Of a stretch of 64,000 bases of DNA, positions 8,647 to 16,851 are shown piece after piece. Under the pieces are notes generated by a model, which was not told the origin of the DNA, ran no database searches, and saw only the letters and a list, made by a program, of their open reading frames with translations. Both the position numbers and the translations under genes were made by a program. Positions within the stretch are counted from its first letter, which is position 1; each line of letters starts with the position of its first letter. Where the stretch lies: the NCBI RefSeq assembly GCF_003865135.1, contig NZ_BHZC01000001.1, positions 496,001-560,000 of the forward strand, read 5' to 3'. Origin of the DNA: Streptomyces chrestomyceticus JCM 4735 (GTDB lineage: Bacteria > Actinomycetota > Actinomycetes > Streptomycetales > Streptomycetaceae).

Positions 8647-10203
8647 TCAGGTGCCGGGACCGGTCAGTGGGCCCGGGGCGCCCGAGAAGGCGAAGTAGCC
8701 GTGGGGGGCGAAGTCCCAGCCGGGCCGCTTGTGACGGCTTCGGGGCAGCGGATAGCCCTGTTCCAGGTACAGCTCCAGGAGGTACGCGGCGTCCGGCTGG
8801 TCCAGCCCGATCCGGCGCCGCAGCTCCGGGTACCGGCCGGGCGCCCGGCCGGGCCACTGCTCCTTGACGTGTTCCAGCAACTGACAGAGCAGGCCGGTGC
8901 CTTCGGGCATGCGGATCTTGGGGCGCCGGGCCAGGTACGGCGGGAGAAGGCCGGCCATGGCTTCCCGCAGGATCCATTTCTCGGTGCCGTCGCGGTACTT
9001 GACGTCCATCGGCAGCCGCCAGGCGAAATCGGCGAGGTCGCGGTCGAGGAAGGGCACCCGGGCCTCGACGGTGCGGCGCATGGACACCCGGTCGACCCGC
9101 TGCAGATCGGTACGGTGCAGGTTCCCGACCCGGTACCGCATGAGCTCCACCGGGTCGGGGTGCTCCCGGAAGAGGTCGTAACCGGCCAGCAGTTCGTCGC
9201 TGCCGTCGCCCACCAGGGCGACCTTGAGGCCGAGTTCGGCGGCGGCCTCGAAGGCGGGGGCCATGACGGAGGCGTCCATGATGTCGACCGTTTCGAACGT
9301 CTCGGTCTCCCGGACCCGCTCGGACAGATCGCGCACCAGGCCGTCGAGGGTCAGGTGCCGTACCACGTGGCGGACTCCGAGGTCCGCGCAGGACCTGATG
9401 GCGAACGCGAGATCGGAGGAGCCGGGGAAGCCGACCGAGATGGCGGTGACGTCGGGGTGGTGGCGTGCCGCCAGCGCCAGCACGGAGGCGCTGTCCAGAC
9501 CGCCGCTGTAGATGACGCCGATCGGCAGATCCGTGTTCACCCGTTTACGGACGGCCTCGTCCAGCAGGTGCCCGAAGTCCGCGACCAGCGTGCTGTCCGA
9601 TCCGGTCGGTGGCTGTTCGGGCTCCTCGTGGTAGCGGACCGTGGTGCTGCCGTCCGTCCAGTGGCCGGCCGGGAAGACCTCGGGTGTCAGCCCGAAGGGG
9701 AGAAAGCACTTCATCTCCGACGCGAAGTACTCCGCGTCACCGTCCGTGGCCCGGTAGAGCGGCTTGACCCCGAACCGGTCACGGGCCGCGAGGAAGGTCC
9801 GCCGGGCGACGTCGTACACCACGAAGGCGAACATGCCGTCCAGACGTGCGGGCAGATCGCGGCCCCACTCCCGGTATCCGTGCAGCAGGATCTCGGTGTC
9901 CGAGCCGGTGCGGACGGTGTGACCGAGGCGGCGCAGTTCGCGTCGCAGGGCGGCGTGGTTGTAGATCTCCCCGTTGAACGTGACCCACAGGCTGCCGGTG
10001 CTGTCGGACATCGGCTGGACCGCCGACTCCCGGTCCACGATGGCCAGCCGGTTGCAGCCCAGGGCCGCTCCCGGCAGCCCGCGGACCCCGCCCGAGTTCT
10101 CCGGGTCGCCGCGGTGCGCGATCTCCGCAAGCATTTTCTCGATACGTGCGACGGGCACGTCACCCGGCGCACGTGACCGTAATTCCGCGGCAATTCCACA
10201 CAT
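8647..10203 (-). CDS. Asparagine synthase (glutamine-hydrolysing)-like amidotransferase
   Basis: A 518-residue class II amidotransferase/PP-loop enzyme. It starts MCGIAAEL with the nucleophilic Cys2 and shows the glutaminase residues (AHRGDPENSG, NGEIYN, GSDTE) and the C-terminal AMP-forming P-loop (GVIYSGGLDSAS), followed by GDGSDELLAGY. Both active sites look intact, so it may amidate a carboxylate using glutamine or, like beta-lactam synthetase, form a ring or amide. It is too isolated from primary metabolism to be housekeeping. It is flanked by a methyltransferase 63 bases upstream and an ATP-grasp gene 31 bases downstream. Confidence 0.88.
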   Translation of the reverse strand: MCGIAAELRSRAPGDVPVARIEKMLAEIAHRGDPENSGGVRGLPGAALGCNRLAIVDRESAVQPMSDSTGSLWVTFNGEIYNHAALRRELRRLGHTVRTGSDTEILLHGYREWGRDLPARLDGMFAFVVYDVARRTFLAARDRFGVKPLYRATDGDAEYFASEMKCFLPFGLTPEVFPAGHWTDGSTTVRYHEEPEQPPTGSDSTLVADFGHLLDEAVRKRVNTDLPIGVIYSGGLDSASVLALAARHHPDVTAISVGFPGSSDLAFAIRSCADLGVRHVVRHLTLDGLVRDLSERVRETETFETVDIMDASVMAPAFEAAAELGLKVALVGDGSDELLAGYDLFREHPDPVELMRYRVGNLHRTDLQRVDRVSMRRTVEARVPFLDRDLADFAWRLPMDVKYRDGTEKWILREAMAGLLPPYLARRPKIRMPEGTGLLCQLLEHVKEQWPGRAPGRYPELRRRIGLDQPDAAYLLELYLEQGYPLPRSRHKRPGWDFAPHGYFAFSGAPGPLTGPGT

Positions 10204-10266
10204 CTCCCCAGCCCCCCTTGTTCGCTGCCTTCACTCTTCCCGTGTTTCCCGCGTGCGACCGACGGG

Positions 10267-11328
10267 TTACTTCTCGCCCACTCCGACGAGCGCGACGCGA
10301 GGAATCTCCGCGATCCACTGCCCGCCCACGCGTTGCACGGCGGGGCTTCGCAGCCACGCGTCGCCGTGGTCGGCGCCACCGTCCTCGGGACCGAAGCGGA
10401 AACACTCCTCGCACAATTGCCAGACCCGCGCGCGTACCGATTCCCGTGTCTCATCGCACCGGTCGAGGCCGCGCAGGCCGTACATGTCGCGCAGGTAGTC
10501 GGCGAGCTGCCCGACGGCGTCCTCGCGGGTGGCCGCCCGCATGACGAAGGGGTCGTAGACGCGGTGGACGCGAATGCCGCGGAGTCCGGCCGCGCCGAGG
10601 CCCCGTCGCAGTTCCCCGGCCGTGAAGTGCCGGTACGGGTGGCCGGCCACGGAGTGCCGGTGGACGGCTTCGGAGAACCAGCGCGCCGACGGCGAGCCCT
10701 CTTCGAAGTCGTGGACGACGAACCGCCCGCCCGGCCGTAGCACCCGCGCGGCCTCCAGGAACACCGTGGTGCGGTCGTCCGGCGGCACGTGGTGGCTTCC
10801 GTAGGCCAGGATGACGGCGTCCATGGTGGCGGCCCGCATGAACAGGAACCGGGCGTCCTGCCGGATCGCGGGCAGGCCCGCGGTCAGCGCCGCGGTCACC
10901 ATCGTGCGCGCGATGTCGCTGCTGATCACGCCGTCGCGCACCTGCGGTGCCAGCACCCGCAGGGCACGGGTGAGCAGCCCGTCGCCCGCGAGCAGGTCCA
11001 GCGCGCGCCAGGTGGGAGACAGGTCCCTCAGGTCCTGCACCCCACCGGCCAGTTCGAAAAGCTTACGGATTCCCGTCATCCGTACGGCGATGTGCTGCTG
11101 AGCCCGGCGATAGGAATCTCCACGGCCGTTCCGCCGGTCGTCGGTCTCGAACTCGTTGAAAACCTGGGCGAGTGCCTTCAGGGCCTGCTGGGCGCCGTCC
11201 CGGCCGAAGTCGAGTTCCGCGTAAAGCTGTGGGTACTGCTCGCGGACCACGTCGAGATAGACGCCCACGTCGATTCCGTCCAGGTATGCGGAGTCACGTA
11301 ATGCACGCAACAGAGGTCGCACTTTCAT
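10267..11328 (-). CDS. Class I SAM-dependent methyltransferase
   Basis: A 353-residue protein with a long helical N-terminus (~120 residues) before the methyltransferase fold. Motif I reads RALDLLAGDGLLTRAL, and the post-motif strands include AVILAYGSHHVP and VLRPGGRFVVHDF. The N-terminal extension is unusual for the family and may bind substrate. It is the first gene of the minus-strand operon that ends with the MFS exporter. I chose ATG 11328 (MKVRPLLRAL); an in-frame start at 11355 adds nine residues. Confidence 0.82.
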   Translation of the reverse strand: MKVRPLLRALRDSAYLDGIDVGVYLDVVREQYPQLYAELDFGRDGAQQALKALAQVFNEFETDDRRNGRGDSYRRAQQHIAVRMTGIRKLFELAGGVQDLRDLSPTWRALDLLAGDGLLTRALRVLAPQVRDGVISSDIARTMVTAALTAGLPAIRQDARFLFMRAATMDAVILAYGSHHVPPDDRTTVFLEAARVLRPGGRFVVHDFEEGSPSARWFSEAVHRHSVAGHPYRHFTAGELRRGLGAAGLRGIRVHRVYDPFVMRAATREDAVGQLADYLRDMYGLRGLDRCDETRESVRARVWQLCEECFRFGPEDGGADHGDAWLRSPAVQRVGGQWIAEIPRVALVGVGEK

Positions 11329-11610
11329 GCCGGTCCCCCCTACCTTGAGGCGCACAGAGCGGAATGATCCGACGCCCTCCGACGGCTGCGGCTCAGAGGA
11401 CGCAGTCGGAAGTCTGATAAGCCTGGCGCTCCCCGGTCACCTTCTGTTCCGCTCACCGGAACCCGGTCGCGGCCGTGCAGCGGCACCGCCGCACGACGCC
11501 AGCCGACGCGGACCGGTCCGCCGGTCGCCGAACCGCACCTGCTCCAGCGATCCGGCCGCACAGCGGGCTAAGCTGCACCCGCCATCAGCCCCGTCCCAGG
11601 AGCGCGCACC

Positions 11611-12168
11611 ATGACCGACTTCGGCACCGCCGAGAAGCGCCCGTACCCCGATGCTCTACGGCCGGACGAAGCGCCCGCACCGCACGCTCTGCTCGCGCCC
11701 GTGACCGGACTGCTGGGCACCTGGAGCGGCCGGGGGCGCGGTGGATACCCGACGCTGGCCGAGGAGTTCACGTACGCGCAGGAGGTGACCTTCAGCCACG
11801 ACGGGCGTCCCTTCCTCCGGTACGAGGCGTGCGCCTGGCTGCTGGATGAGCAGGGTGCCCCGCTGCGGCCCGCGGCCCGGGAGAGCGGCTGGTGGCGGCT
11901 GCAGCCCGAGGGGCGGGTGGAAGCTGTGATCACACAGCCCACCGGCATCGTGGAGATCTCGGTCGGCTGCGCCGTCGACGGCAGCGTCGACCTCACCACC
12001 CAGGAGGTGGCCCTCTCCCCCACGGCCAAGGAGGTCACCGCGACCGGCCGCCGTTACACCCTGACTGCCGGGCACACGCTCGACTTCGTGCATGACCTGG
12101 CGGCGGTCGGCCAGCCGCTGCAACACCACCTCTCGGCACGGCTGTTGCGGCACCCGGGCAGTGCGTAG
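11611..12168 (+). CDS. FABP family / nitrobindin-like heme-binding beta-barrel protein
   Basis: A 185-residue protein of the bacterial nitrobindin-like group. The hallmark [13 protein letters not shown] near residue 36 opens the barrel, followed by strands [20 protein letters not shown] and the [11 protein letters not shown] motif. Family members bind b-type heme and react with nitric oxide or peroxynitrite. RBS-like AGGAG lies 9 bases before ATG 11611. It runs divergently from the methyltransferase operon and convergently with the SARP gene, only 6 bases away, and is probably not part of either pathway. Confidence 0.85.
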   Translation: MTDFGTAEKRPYPDALRPDEAPAPHALLAPVTGLLGTWSGRGRGGYPTLAEEFTYAQEVTFSHDGRPFLRYEACAWLLDEQGAPLRPAARESGWWRLQPEGRVEAVITQPTGIVEISVGCAVDGSVDLTTQEVALSPTAKEVTATGRRYTLTAGHTLDFVHDLAAVGQPLQHHLSARLLRHPGSA

Positions 12169-12174
12169 CGGGCG

Positions 12175-13017
12175 TCAGTCCGCCAGGAGGAACTGACCGG
12201 CAGGGCCGGTTCGGGCGTCCGTGTCCGGGGCGGCAGGCGCGGGCGACAGGTCCGCCGCGCCTCCCGGGGGCCGGCCCAGCAGGATCCGCCGATGCAGTTC
12301 CCGCAGACCGTGACCGGGTTCGGCGCCGAGCTCCTCCACGAGGCGGTGCCTGAGTTGCGCGTAACAGCGCAGCGCCTCCGCGCCGTCTCCCGCCACGTAC
12401 AGGGCGTACATGAGGGCCTCGGCGACCGGTTCCGTCGTGGGGTGCTCGTCCAGCAGATCCCTCAGTTGGTGTGCCACGGCGGCCGGGTCGCCGCCGTGCA
12501 CCTCGATGTCCGCCAGGCGCACAGCGGCATCCACCCGCCGACGCCGCCATGCCTCGCGCACCCGGGACGACCACCCTCCGCGCAGACCGGCGAGGGGCTC
12601 GCCGCGCCACAGGGCGAGGGATTCTCGGAGCAGCGCGGCCCGCCGGTCCTGAGGCTGTCCGCTCACGCGGGCCAGCGCCACCAGCCGGAGGAACTTTCGC
12701 AGGTCGACCGCATCAGGGTCGAGGTCCAACTGGTAGCCGCCGCACCGGCGCAGTACCGGCAGCCGTCCCCGGCCGCCGGTGCCGGGCTCATCGCCCAGGC
12801 GCCGGATGCGGCATATGTGGGCGTACAGCGCGCGGCGCGCCCCTTCCGGGGGATCCGCGCCCCATACCCGCTCGATCAGCACCTCGACGGGCACCGGCCG
12901 GCCGGCATCGACAGCCAGTGCGGCCAGCACGGCCCGACGTTGAGGCGGCCCCGCATCCACCGGACGCCCCCGCAGCACGACTTCCACCGGCCCCGACAGA
13001 CACAGCCGCACCACCAT
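12175..13017 (-). CDS. SARP-family (AfsR-like) transcriptional activator
   Basis: A 280-residue protein with the two domains of a small Streptomyces antibiotic regulatory protein. An OmpR-type winged helix (LCLSGPVEVVLRGRPVDAGP through VWGADPPEGARRALYAHI) precedes a bacterial transcriptional activation domain of helical repeats (RKFLRLVALA to ELHRRILLGR). SARPs activate biosynthetic clusters by binding direct repeats near promoters. I chose ATG 13017 because the frame upstream lacks domain sequence. It faces away from the IclR/P450/peptide locus across a ~200-base gap and is its best candidate activator. Confidence 0.85.
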   Translation of the reverse strand: MVVRLCLSGPVEVVLRGRPVDAGPPQRRAVLAALAVDAGRPVPVEVLIERVWGADPPEGARRALYAHICRIRRLGDEPGTGGRGRLPVLRRCGGYQLDLDPDAVDLRKFLRLVALARVSGQPQDRRAALLRESLALWRGEPLAGLRGGWSSRVREAWRRRRVDAAVRLADIEVHGGDPAAVAHQLRDLLDEHPTTEPVAEALMYALYVAGDGAEALRCYAQLRHRLVEELGAEPGHGLRELHRRILLGRPPGGAADLSPAPAAPDTDARTGPAGQFLLAD

Positions 13018-13217
13018 GTCCAGCCCCCGTTCACCTCGCCTCCACGGTCCTCGCACCGTCGCCTCAGGGCGACAAGTTTTCGGCAAACTCTCAACCAATA
13101 ACCGGCCGTCAGTCTGAATCCGGACATGCCGGGCCCCCGGAGGCGGCGGGCACCGGCCGGCAACCGATGCGGGGTTCGGTGCGCCCGGGAACTCCACCGG
13201 CAGATGGAGGTTGACAC

Positions 13218-13976
13218 GTGTACGGATCCAACACGGCGACGACGGCCCGATGGGACGGCTCACTGCCGGCGCCCTCGACAGCCGGAGCGCCGCGGCGTGG
13301 CGTACTGACGGGCGCCTTCGCACTGCTGTCCGCCCTGCAGCGGGCCGAGGACGCGGGTCTCACCGCCCTGGCGTCCGCCTGCGGCCTGCCCAAGACGACT
13401 GCGTACCGGCTCCTGGAGCAGTTGAGCGACCTCGGCGCCGTCGAGAACCGGCAGGGCCGGTACCGCATCGGTCCGCATCTGTTCCGTCTCGGCCACGGCT
13501 GGCAGCCGTGCCCCGAGCTGCGGCCCGCCGCACGGCGGCCGTCGCGACGGCTGGCGTCCGTCACCGGGACGACGGTGGGACTCGCCGTCCTGTACCAGGG
13601 GCAGACGATGACCCTGGACTGGACGACAGCGCTGGACGTGACGCCCCCGCCGGTGAACGACCGGTCGGTCTGGCCGTGGTACACGGCGGCCGGGAAGGTC
13701 CTGGTCGCCCTGTCCGGTCCCGAACTGCCCCTCGGTCCGTTGCCGGGCACCTGGCCGGGCGAGGCCGCCGCCATCCGGGAGCGCGGTACCGCCTTCGACC
13801 GGGAAGAGGTGCTGGAAGGCGTGTGCTGCACCGCCGTACCGGTGCCGGCCCGCAGCGGTCCCCCGGTGGCGGCGCTGTGCGTGCTGACCGATCCGGAACA
13901 CCGTCTGGACCGCCTCGCCGAAGCCGCCCGGCGGACCGCGGCCGCCATCGGCGCGGCGCTCGGCCACCGGAGGTAG
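13218..13976 (+). CDS. IclR family transcriptional regulator
   Basis: A 252-residue protein, GTG start, with an N-terminal winged HTH (ALLSALQRAEDAGLTALA, then GLPKTTAYRLLEQLSDLG) and an IclR effector-binding C-terminal domain (VTGTTVGLAVLYQG, WYTAAGKVLVA, AVPVPARSGPPVAALCV). IclR proteins are repressors or activators responding to small carboxylates or aromatic compounds. It sits between the divergent SARP gene and the P450-peptide-P450 genes in the same direction, so it may regulate them. The 204 bases to the first P450 are GC-rich with no obvious promoter. Confidence 0.85.
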   Translation: MYGSNTATTARWDGSLPAPSTAGAPRRGVLTGAFALLSALQRAEDAGLTALASACGLPKTTAYRLLEQLSDLGAVENRQGRYRIGPHLFRLGHGWQPCPELRPAARRPSRRLASVTGTTVGLAVLYQGQTMTLDWTTALDVTPPPVNDRSVWPWYTAAGKVLVALSGPELPLGPLPGTWPGEAAAIRERGTAFDREEVLEGVCCTAVPVPARSGPPVAALCVLTDPEHRLDRLAEAARRTAAAIGAALGHRR

Positions 13977-14180
13977 GCCCCGCCCCGCACTCCCGGGGTG
14001 CCGTATCGCGTCCCCGGTTCCCGGCAGGCGTCCCGGCCCGCTGCCCCGCCCCCCCCGGTTCCGCTCAGCGGCACAGCGGGCGACAGGGCGCCACCCGGTC
14101 GGCAGACTGTCCGTGCCGGCCCGGGGCGTCCTCGTACCGCGCAGGCGCACCGCGCTCCGACGGTCTGCTGGGAGAGCCTC

Positions 14181-15392
14181 ATGAAGTCGTCCGCGACGCG
14201 CCCCGGGACCGACGGGCTCGCCCGCCCTCCCCGCGATGCCGTGGGCCGGACCTGCTCCAGCGGACCCCTGGACCTCTTGACCGCTGAGTTCGACGGCGTT
14301 CACGACGTGTGGCGCTCGGCCTCGGGGAGGGTGTACGTGGCCAACCCGGAGGCGGCCCGGGCGGTGCTGGGCAACCGGCCGGCCATCGTGGCCGAGACAT
14401 CCGACTTCTACCGGACCCGGCACGGCGTCTTCGGGCCACGGGCCGCACAGACGGAGATCGGCCGTGCGGCCCGCGCCCTGCTGCTCCACCACCTCGACGC
14501 CCGGCGGTCACAGTTGCCCCGGCTGATCCATGAGCGCCTCGCGCCCAGCAGTTCCTGGCCGGACGCGGGGAACCTGCTCGTCCACGAGCACCTGGCGGAC
14601 GTCCTGCTGCACCCGGACGCGCCGGTTTCCCTGCGTACGACGGTCGGCAAGATCGTCACCCGCGCTGTGCTGGCGGGTGCTCGCAGGCGCCACGCGCCGC
14701 CGTCCAGGCTCCTCTTCCGCCACCGCGTGTACGCCGCGCTGCGGGCCGAGATACGCGCCCGGCAGCACCTGCGACAGCGTTACGGTGGCCCCGCCGGCCC
14801 CCGCGACCTGCTCGATGTCGTGGTGGACGGCTGCGGCCCCGCGACGGCCTCCGACGATCTCGCCGAGGTCTACCTGTCCTTCCTGTTCGCCGCGGTGGGC
14901 TCCATCGGCTTCGCCCTCGGATGGTCGGTCCACCTTCTCGGCACCCAACCCGGCTGCCCCGCGGCGACACCGGACCGGATCGTGCGCGAGGCCCTGCGCC
15001 TGTGGCCGGTGGCCTGGCTGTTCGCCCGTACGCCGCTGAGGGTCCTGGAGCTCGGCGGGACGACGGTGACACCCGAGGACCAGCTCGCCGTGTGCACCTA
15101 CCTGGTGCACCGGCATCCCGCCTACTGGGAGCGGCCCGACGAGTTCGTCCCGCAGCGCTGGGCGGCACCCGTCTCCCGAGCCGCCTACCTCCCCTTCGGG
15201 CACGGGCCGCACACCTGCGCCGGAGCGACCGTCACCCTGCGGCTCCTTGAGGACATCGTCGGCCTCCTCCTCCATGACTGGCGACTGTCGGTCATTCACG
15301 ATGACGGCAGTCCTCAGACGGGCCCGGCGCTGGCTCCACCGCGCTTCACCGCGGTGCTGAGCCCACGTGCCGACAGCACCGGAAGGAGGTGA
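14181..15392 (+). CDS. Cytochrome P450, first of two flanking a tiny peptide gene
   Basis: A 403-residue P450. It has the K-helix ExxR (VREALRLWPVAWLFARTP), the PERF-like region (DEFVPQRW) and the heme loop FGHGPHTCAG with ligand Cys near residue 346. The I-helix is atypical: FLFAAVGSIGFALGW lacks the usual acid-threonine pair of AGxET, as seen in P450s that do C-C or C-O coupling rather than simple hydroxylation. ATG 14181 has GGGAGAG upstream. Its stop overlaps the ribosome site of the 28-codon peptide gene. Inference: it crosslinks aromatic side chains in that peptide. Confidence 0.87.
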   Translation: MKSSATRPGTDGLARPPRDAVGRTCSSGPLDLLTAEFDGVHDVWRSASGRVYVANPEAARAVLGNRPAIVAETSDFYRTRHGVFGPRAAQTEIGRAARALLLHHLDARRSQLPRLIHERLAPSSSWPDAGNLLVHEHLADVLLHPDAPVSLRTTVGKIVTRAVLAGARRRHAPPSRLLFRHRVYAALRAEIRARQHLRQRYGGPAGPRDLLDVVVDGCGPATASDDLAEVYLSFLFAAVGSIGFALGWSVHLLGTQPGCPAATPDRIVREALRLWPVAWLFARTPLRVLELGGTTVTPEDQLAVCTYLVHRHPAYWERPDEFVPQRWAAPVSRAAYLPFGHGPHTCAGATVTLRLLEDIVGLLLHDWRLSVIHDDGSPQTGPALAPPRFTAVLSPRADSTGRR

Positions 15393-15398
15393 ATCCCC

Positions 15399-15485
15399 AT
15401 GCGTGCGTTGTACCGCCAAGTGAAATCGGCTCTCAACATCCGACGCCAGTACGAATACTTCTGGTACCTCTACCACCACATCTGA
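15399..15485 (+). CDS. Candidate RiPP precursor peptide (28 aa) between two P450s
   Basis: A short gene too small for the usual cut-off. The ATG is 9 bases after a strong GGAAGGAGG (15381-15389) that overlaps the upstream P450 stop. The product is 28 residues. A basic leader-like half (MRALYRQVKSALNIRRQ) is followed by an aromatic tail YEYFWYLYHHI with four Tyr, one Trp, one Phe and two His in 11 residues. Known P450-modified RiPPs (biarylitide, cittilin, tryptorubin/atropopeptide types) use short precursors whose C-terminal Tyr/Trp/His residues are crosslinked by an adjacent P450. The core sequence here is not one I recognise. A hairpin follows at 15492. Confidence 0.8.
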   Translation: MRALYRQVKSALNIRRQYEYFWYLYHHI

Positions 15486-15491
15486 CCGGTT

Positions 15492-15529
15492 CGGCGCGGG
15501 GACCCACGCCCGACCGGCTCCCCGCGCCG
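15492..15529 (+). terminator. Hairpin directly after the peptide gene (attenuator-like)
   Basis: CGGCGCGGGGA (15492-15502) pairs perfectly with TCCCCGCGCCG (15519-15529) around a 16-base loop. There is no U-tract. It lies between the peptide stop and the second P450, where RiPP operons often have a partial terminator or RNA-stabilising hairpin so the precursor is made in excess. Confidence 0.55.
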
Positions 15530-15548
15530 CGTGAGGGGAAGGCTCGCG

Positions 15549-16775
15549 ATGACCACGCCCCAGCACCCCGACGACTTCCTGCGTCTCCTGCGGATGCGCA
15601 GCGCGGCCGAGGACGGGATCTTCCGGGTCGACGAGGAACGGCTCGCCGTGTTCGATCCGGAAGCCGCCCGCCGGGTCAGCGCCGCGAACTGGCACCGGTT
15701 CGTCATGCACGACCGTCTGGTCGACATGGTGCGGCGGCGCCGGAGTCCCGAGGTGCGGTGGAGCCAGGTACGGTCCGCCTGGCTGACCCAACTGCACACC
15801 ATGGCCACACCGGAACACCACGGCCGGCTGATCGAGCGCATGACCCAGATCATGGACGCGCGGCTCGGCCGGGACGTGGACCTCACCATGCTCAGCCAGG
15901 ACGTCGCCGTGCGGTCGCTGCTGCCGCTCGCGCTGTCGGGCCTCACCCCCGGCGAGGCGGATCTCGTCCGCCGGGACCTGGAGATGAAGCTGCTGCGGCT
16001 GGTCTCCCCCGACCCGGGCAGCGCCTGGCACCATCTGCGGTTCGTCGTGGTCCAGGTACGGTCGGGACTGGTCGTACGCCGGGTCCTGCGCCAACGCGCC
16101 CGCGGGCGGCGGATCCGCGAGCCGGACCTCGCCGACCCGATCGTCGACCTGCTGCCCGAACTCGGCATGGACCGCGCCCTGGACGTGGTGACGGCCGTCC
16201 TCACCGCCATCGGCGGCCCTCCGGGCACGGCCGCCGCGAGCGTGCTGTACGAGTTCGCCCGCCGCCCCGAGTGGCAGCGGCGGCTCGCCGATGAGCTGGG
16301 TGCCGTGGACCCCGCGGCGTTTCGCACGGCCCCGCCGAGCGCGGCCCCGGTGACCCACCGCTTCGTCAAGGAAGTGCTGCGCCTGTGGAGTCCGCCGCTG
16401 CTCCTGGTACGGCGCTCCACGGTCCCGTTCGATCTCGGGAAGACGCGTCTGGCACCGGGCGACTGGTACTTGCTGAGCCCGCACATGATCCATCGCGACG
16501 GCCGCGTCTGGAACCGGCCCGATCTCTTCGACCCGGACCGTTTTCTGCCCGGCGCGTCACACGGCCCGGCGGACCGTACGTGCTATGTGCCGTTCGGATG
16601 GGCGCCCAAGAAGTGCGTCGGCGCGAACGTCGCCATCGTTCAGCTCATGGCCCTGTGCCATCTGCTGTGCACCAGGTACCGCCTGGCCGTGCACCGACCG
16701 GACGAGGTCACGATGGCCTTGCGCTTCGCCCCCGTACCGGAGAATTTCCGCGGGCGGCTGAGCCTTCGGCAGTGA
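15549..16775 (+). CDS. Cytochrome P450, second of two flanking a tiny peptide gene
   Basis: A 408-residue P450 with ExxR (VKEVLRLWSPPLLLVRR), the DPDRF block and heme loop FGWAPKKCVGAN (Cys near residue 356). The I-helix region (VVTAVLTAIGGPPGTAAAS) has Gly/Pro where the acid of AGxET is expected. It is clearly different in sequence from the first P450, so the pair is not a recent duplication. ATG 15549 was chosen over an in-frame GTG at 15531. Two P450s for one short precursor suggests two distinct crosslinks or one crosslink plus an oxidation. Membership in the peptide locus is inferred from spacing and direction. Confidence 0.87.
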   Translation: MTTPQHPDDFLRLLRMRSAAEDGIFRVDEERLAVFDPEAARRVSAANWHRFVMHDRLVDMVRRRRSPEVRWSQVRSAWLTQLHTMATPEHHGRLIERMTQIMDARLGRDVDLTMLSQDVAVRSLLPLALSGLTPGEADLVRRDLEMKLLRLVSPDPGSAWHHLRFVVVQVRSGLVVRRVLRQRARGRRIREPDLADPIVDLLPELGMDRALDVVTAVLTAIGGPPGTAAASVLYEFARRPEWQRRLADELGAVDPAAFRTAPPSAAPVTHRFVKEVLRLWSPPLLLVRRSTVPFDLGKTRLAPGDWYLLSPHMIHRDGRVWNRPDLFDPDRFLPGASHGPADRTCYVPFGWAPKKCVGANVAIVQLMALCHLLCTRYRLAVHRPDEVTMALRFAPVPENFRGRLSLRQ

Positions 16776-16787
16776 CCTGGTCCGCAT

Positions 16788-16824
16788 GGTGCCGTAAGGG
16801 TCGGCACCCCTCTACCCGGAGGGG
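16788..16824. terminator. Double hairpin between convergent P450 and SulP genes
   Basis: GGTGCCG (16788-16794) pairs with CGGCACC (16802-16808), and immediately after it CCCCTC (16807-16812) pairs with GAGGGG (16819-16824). It lies in the 76-base gap between two convergent genes, fitting a bidirectional terminator. Confidence 0.6.
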
Positions 16825-16851
16825 CCGCAGGAGGCCGGGGCCGGGGGCCGT

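Noticed and set aside
15531..16486. Long minus-strand frames opposite the P450 genes (up to 661 codons)
   Set aside because: Antisense shadows of high-GC coding DNA; the plus-strand frames carry P450 motifs.
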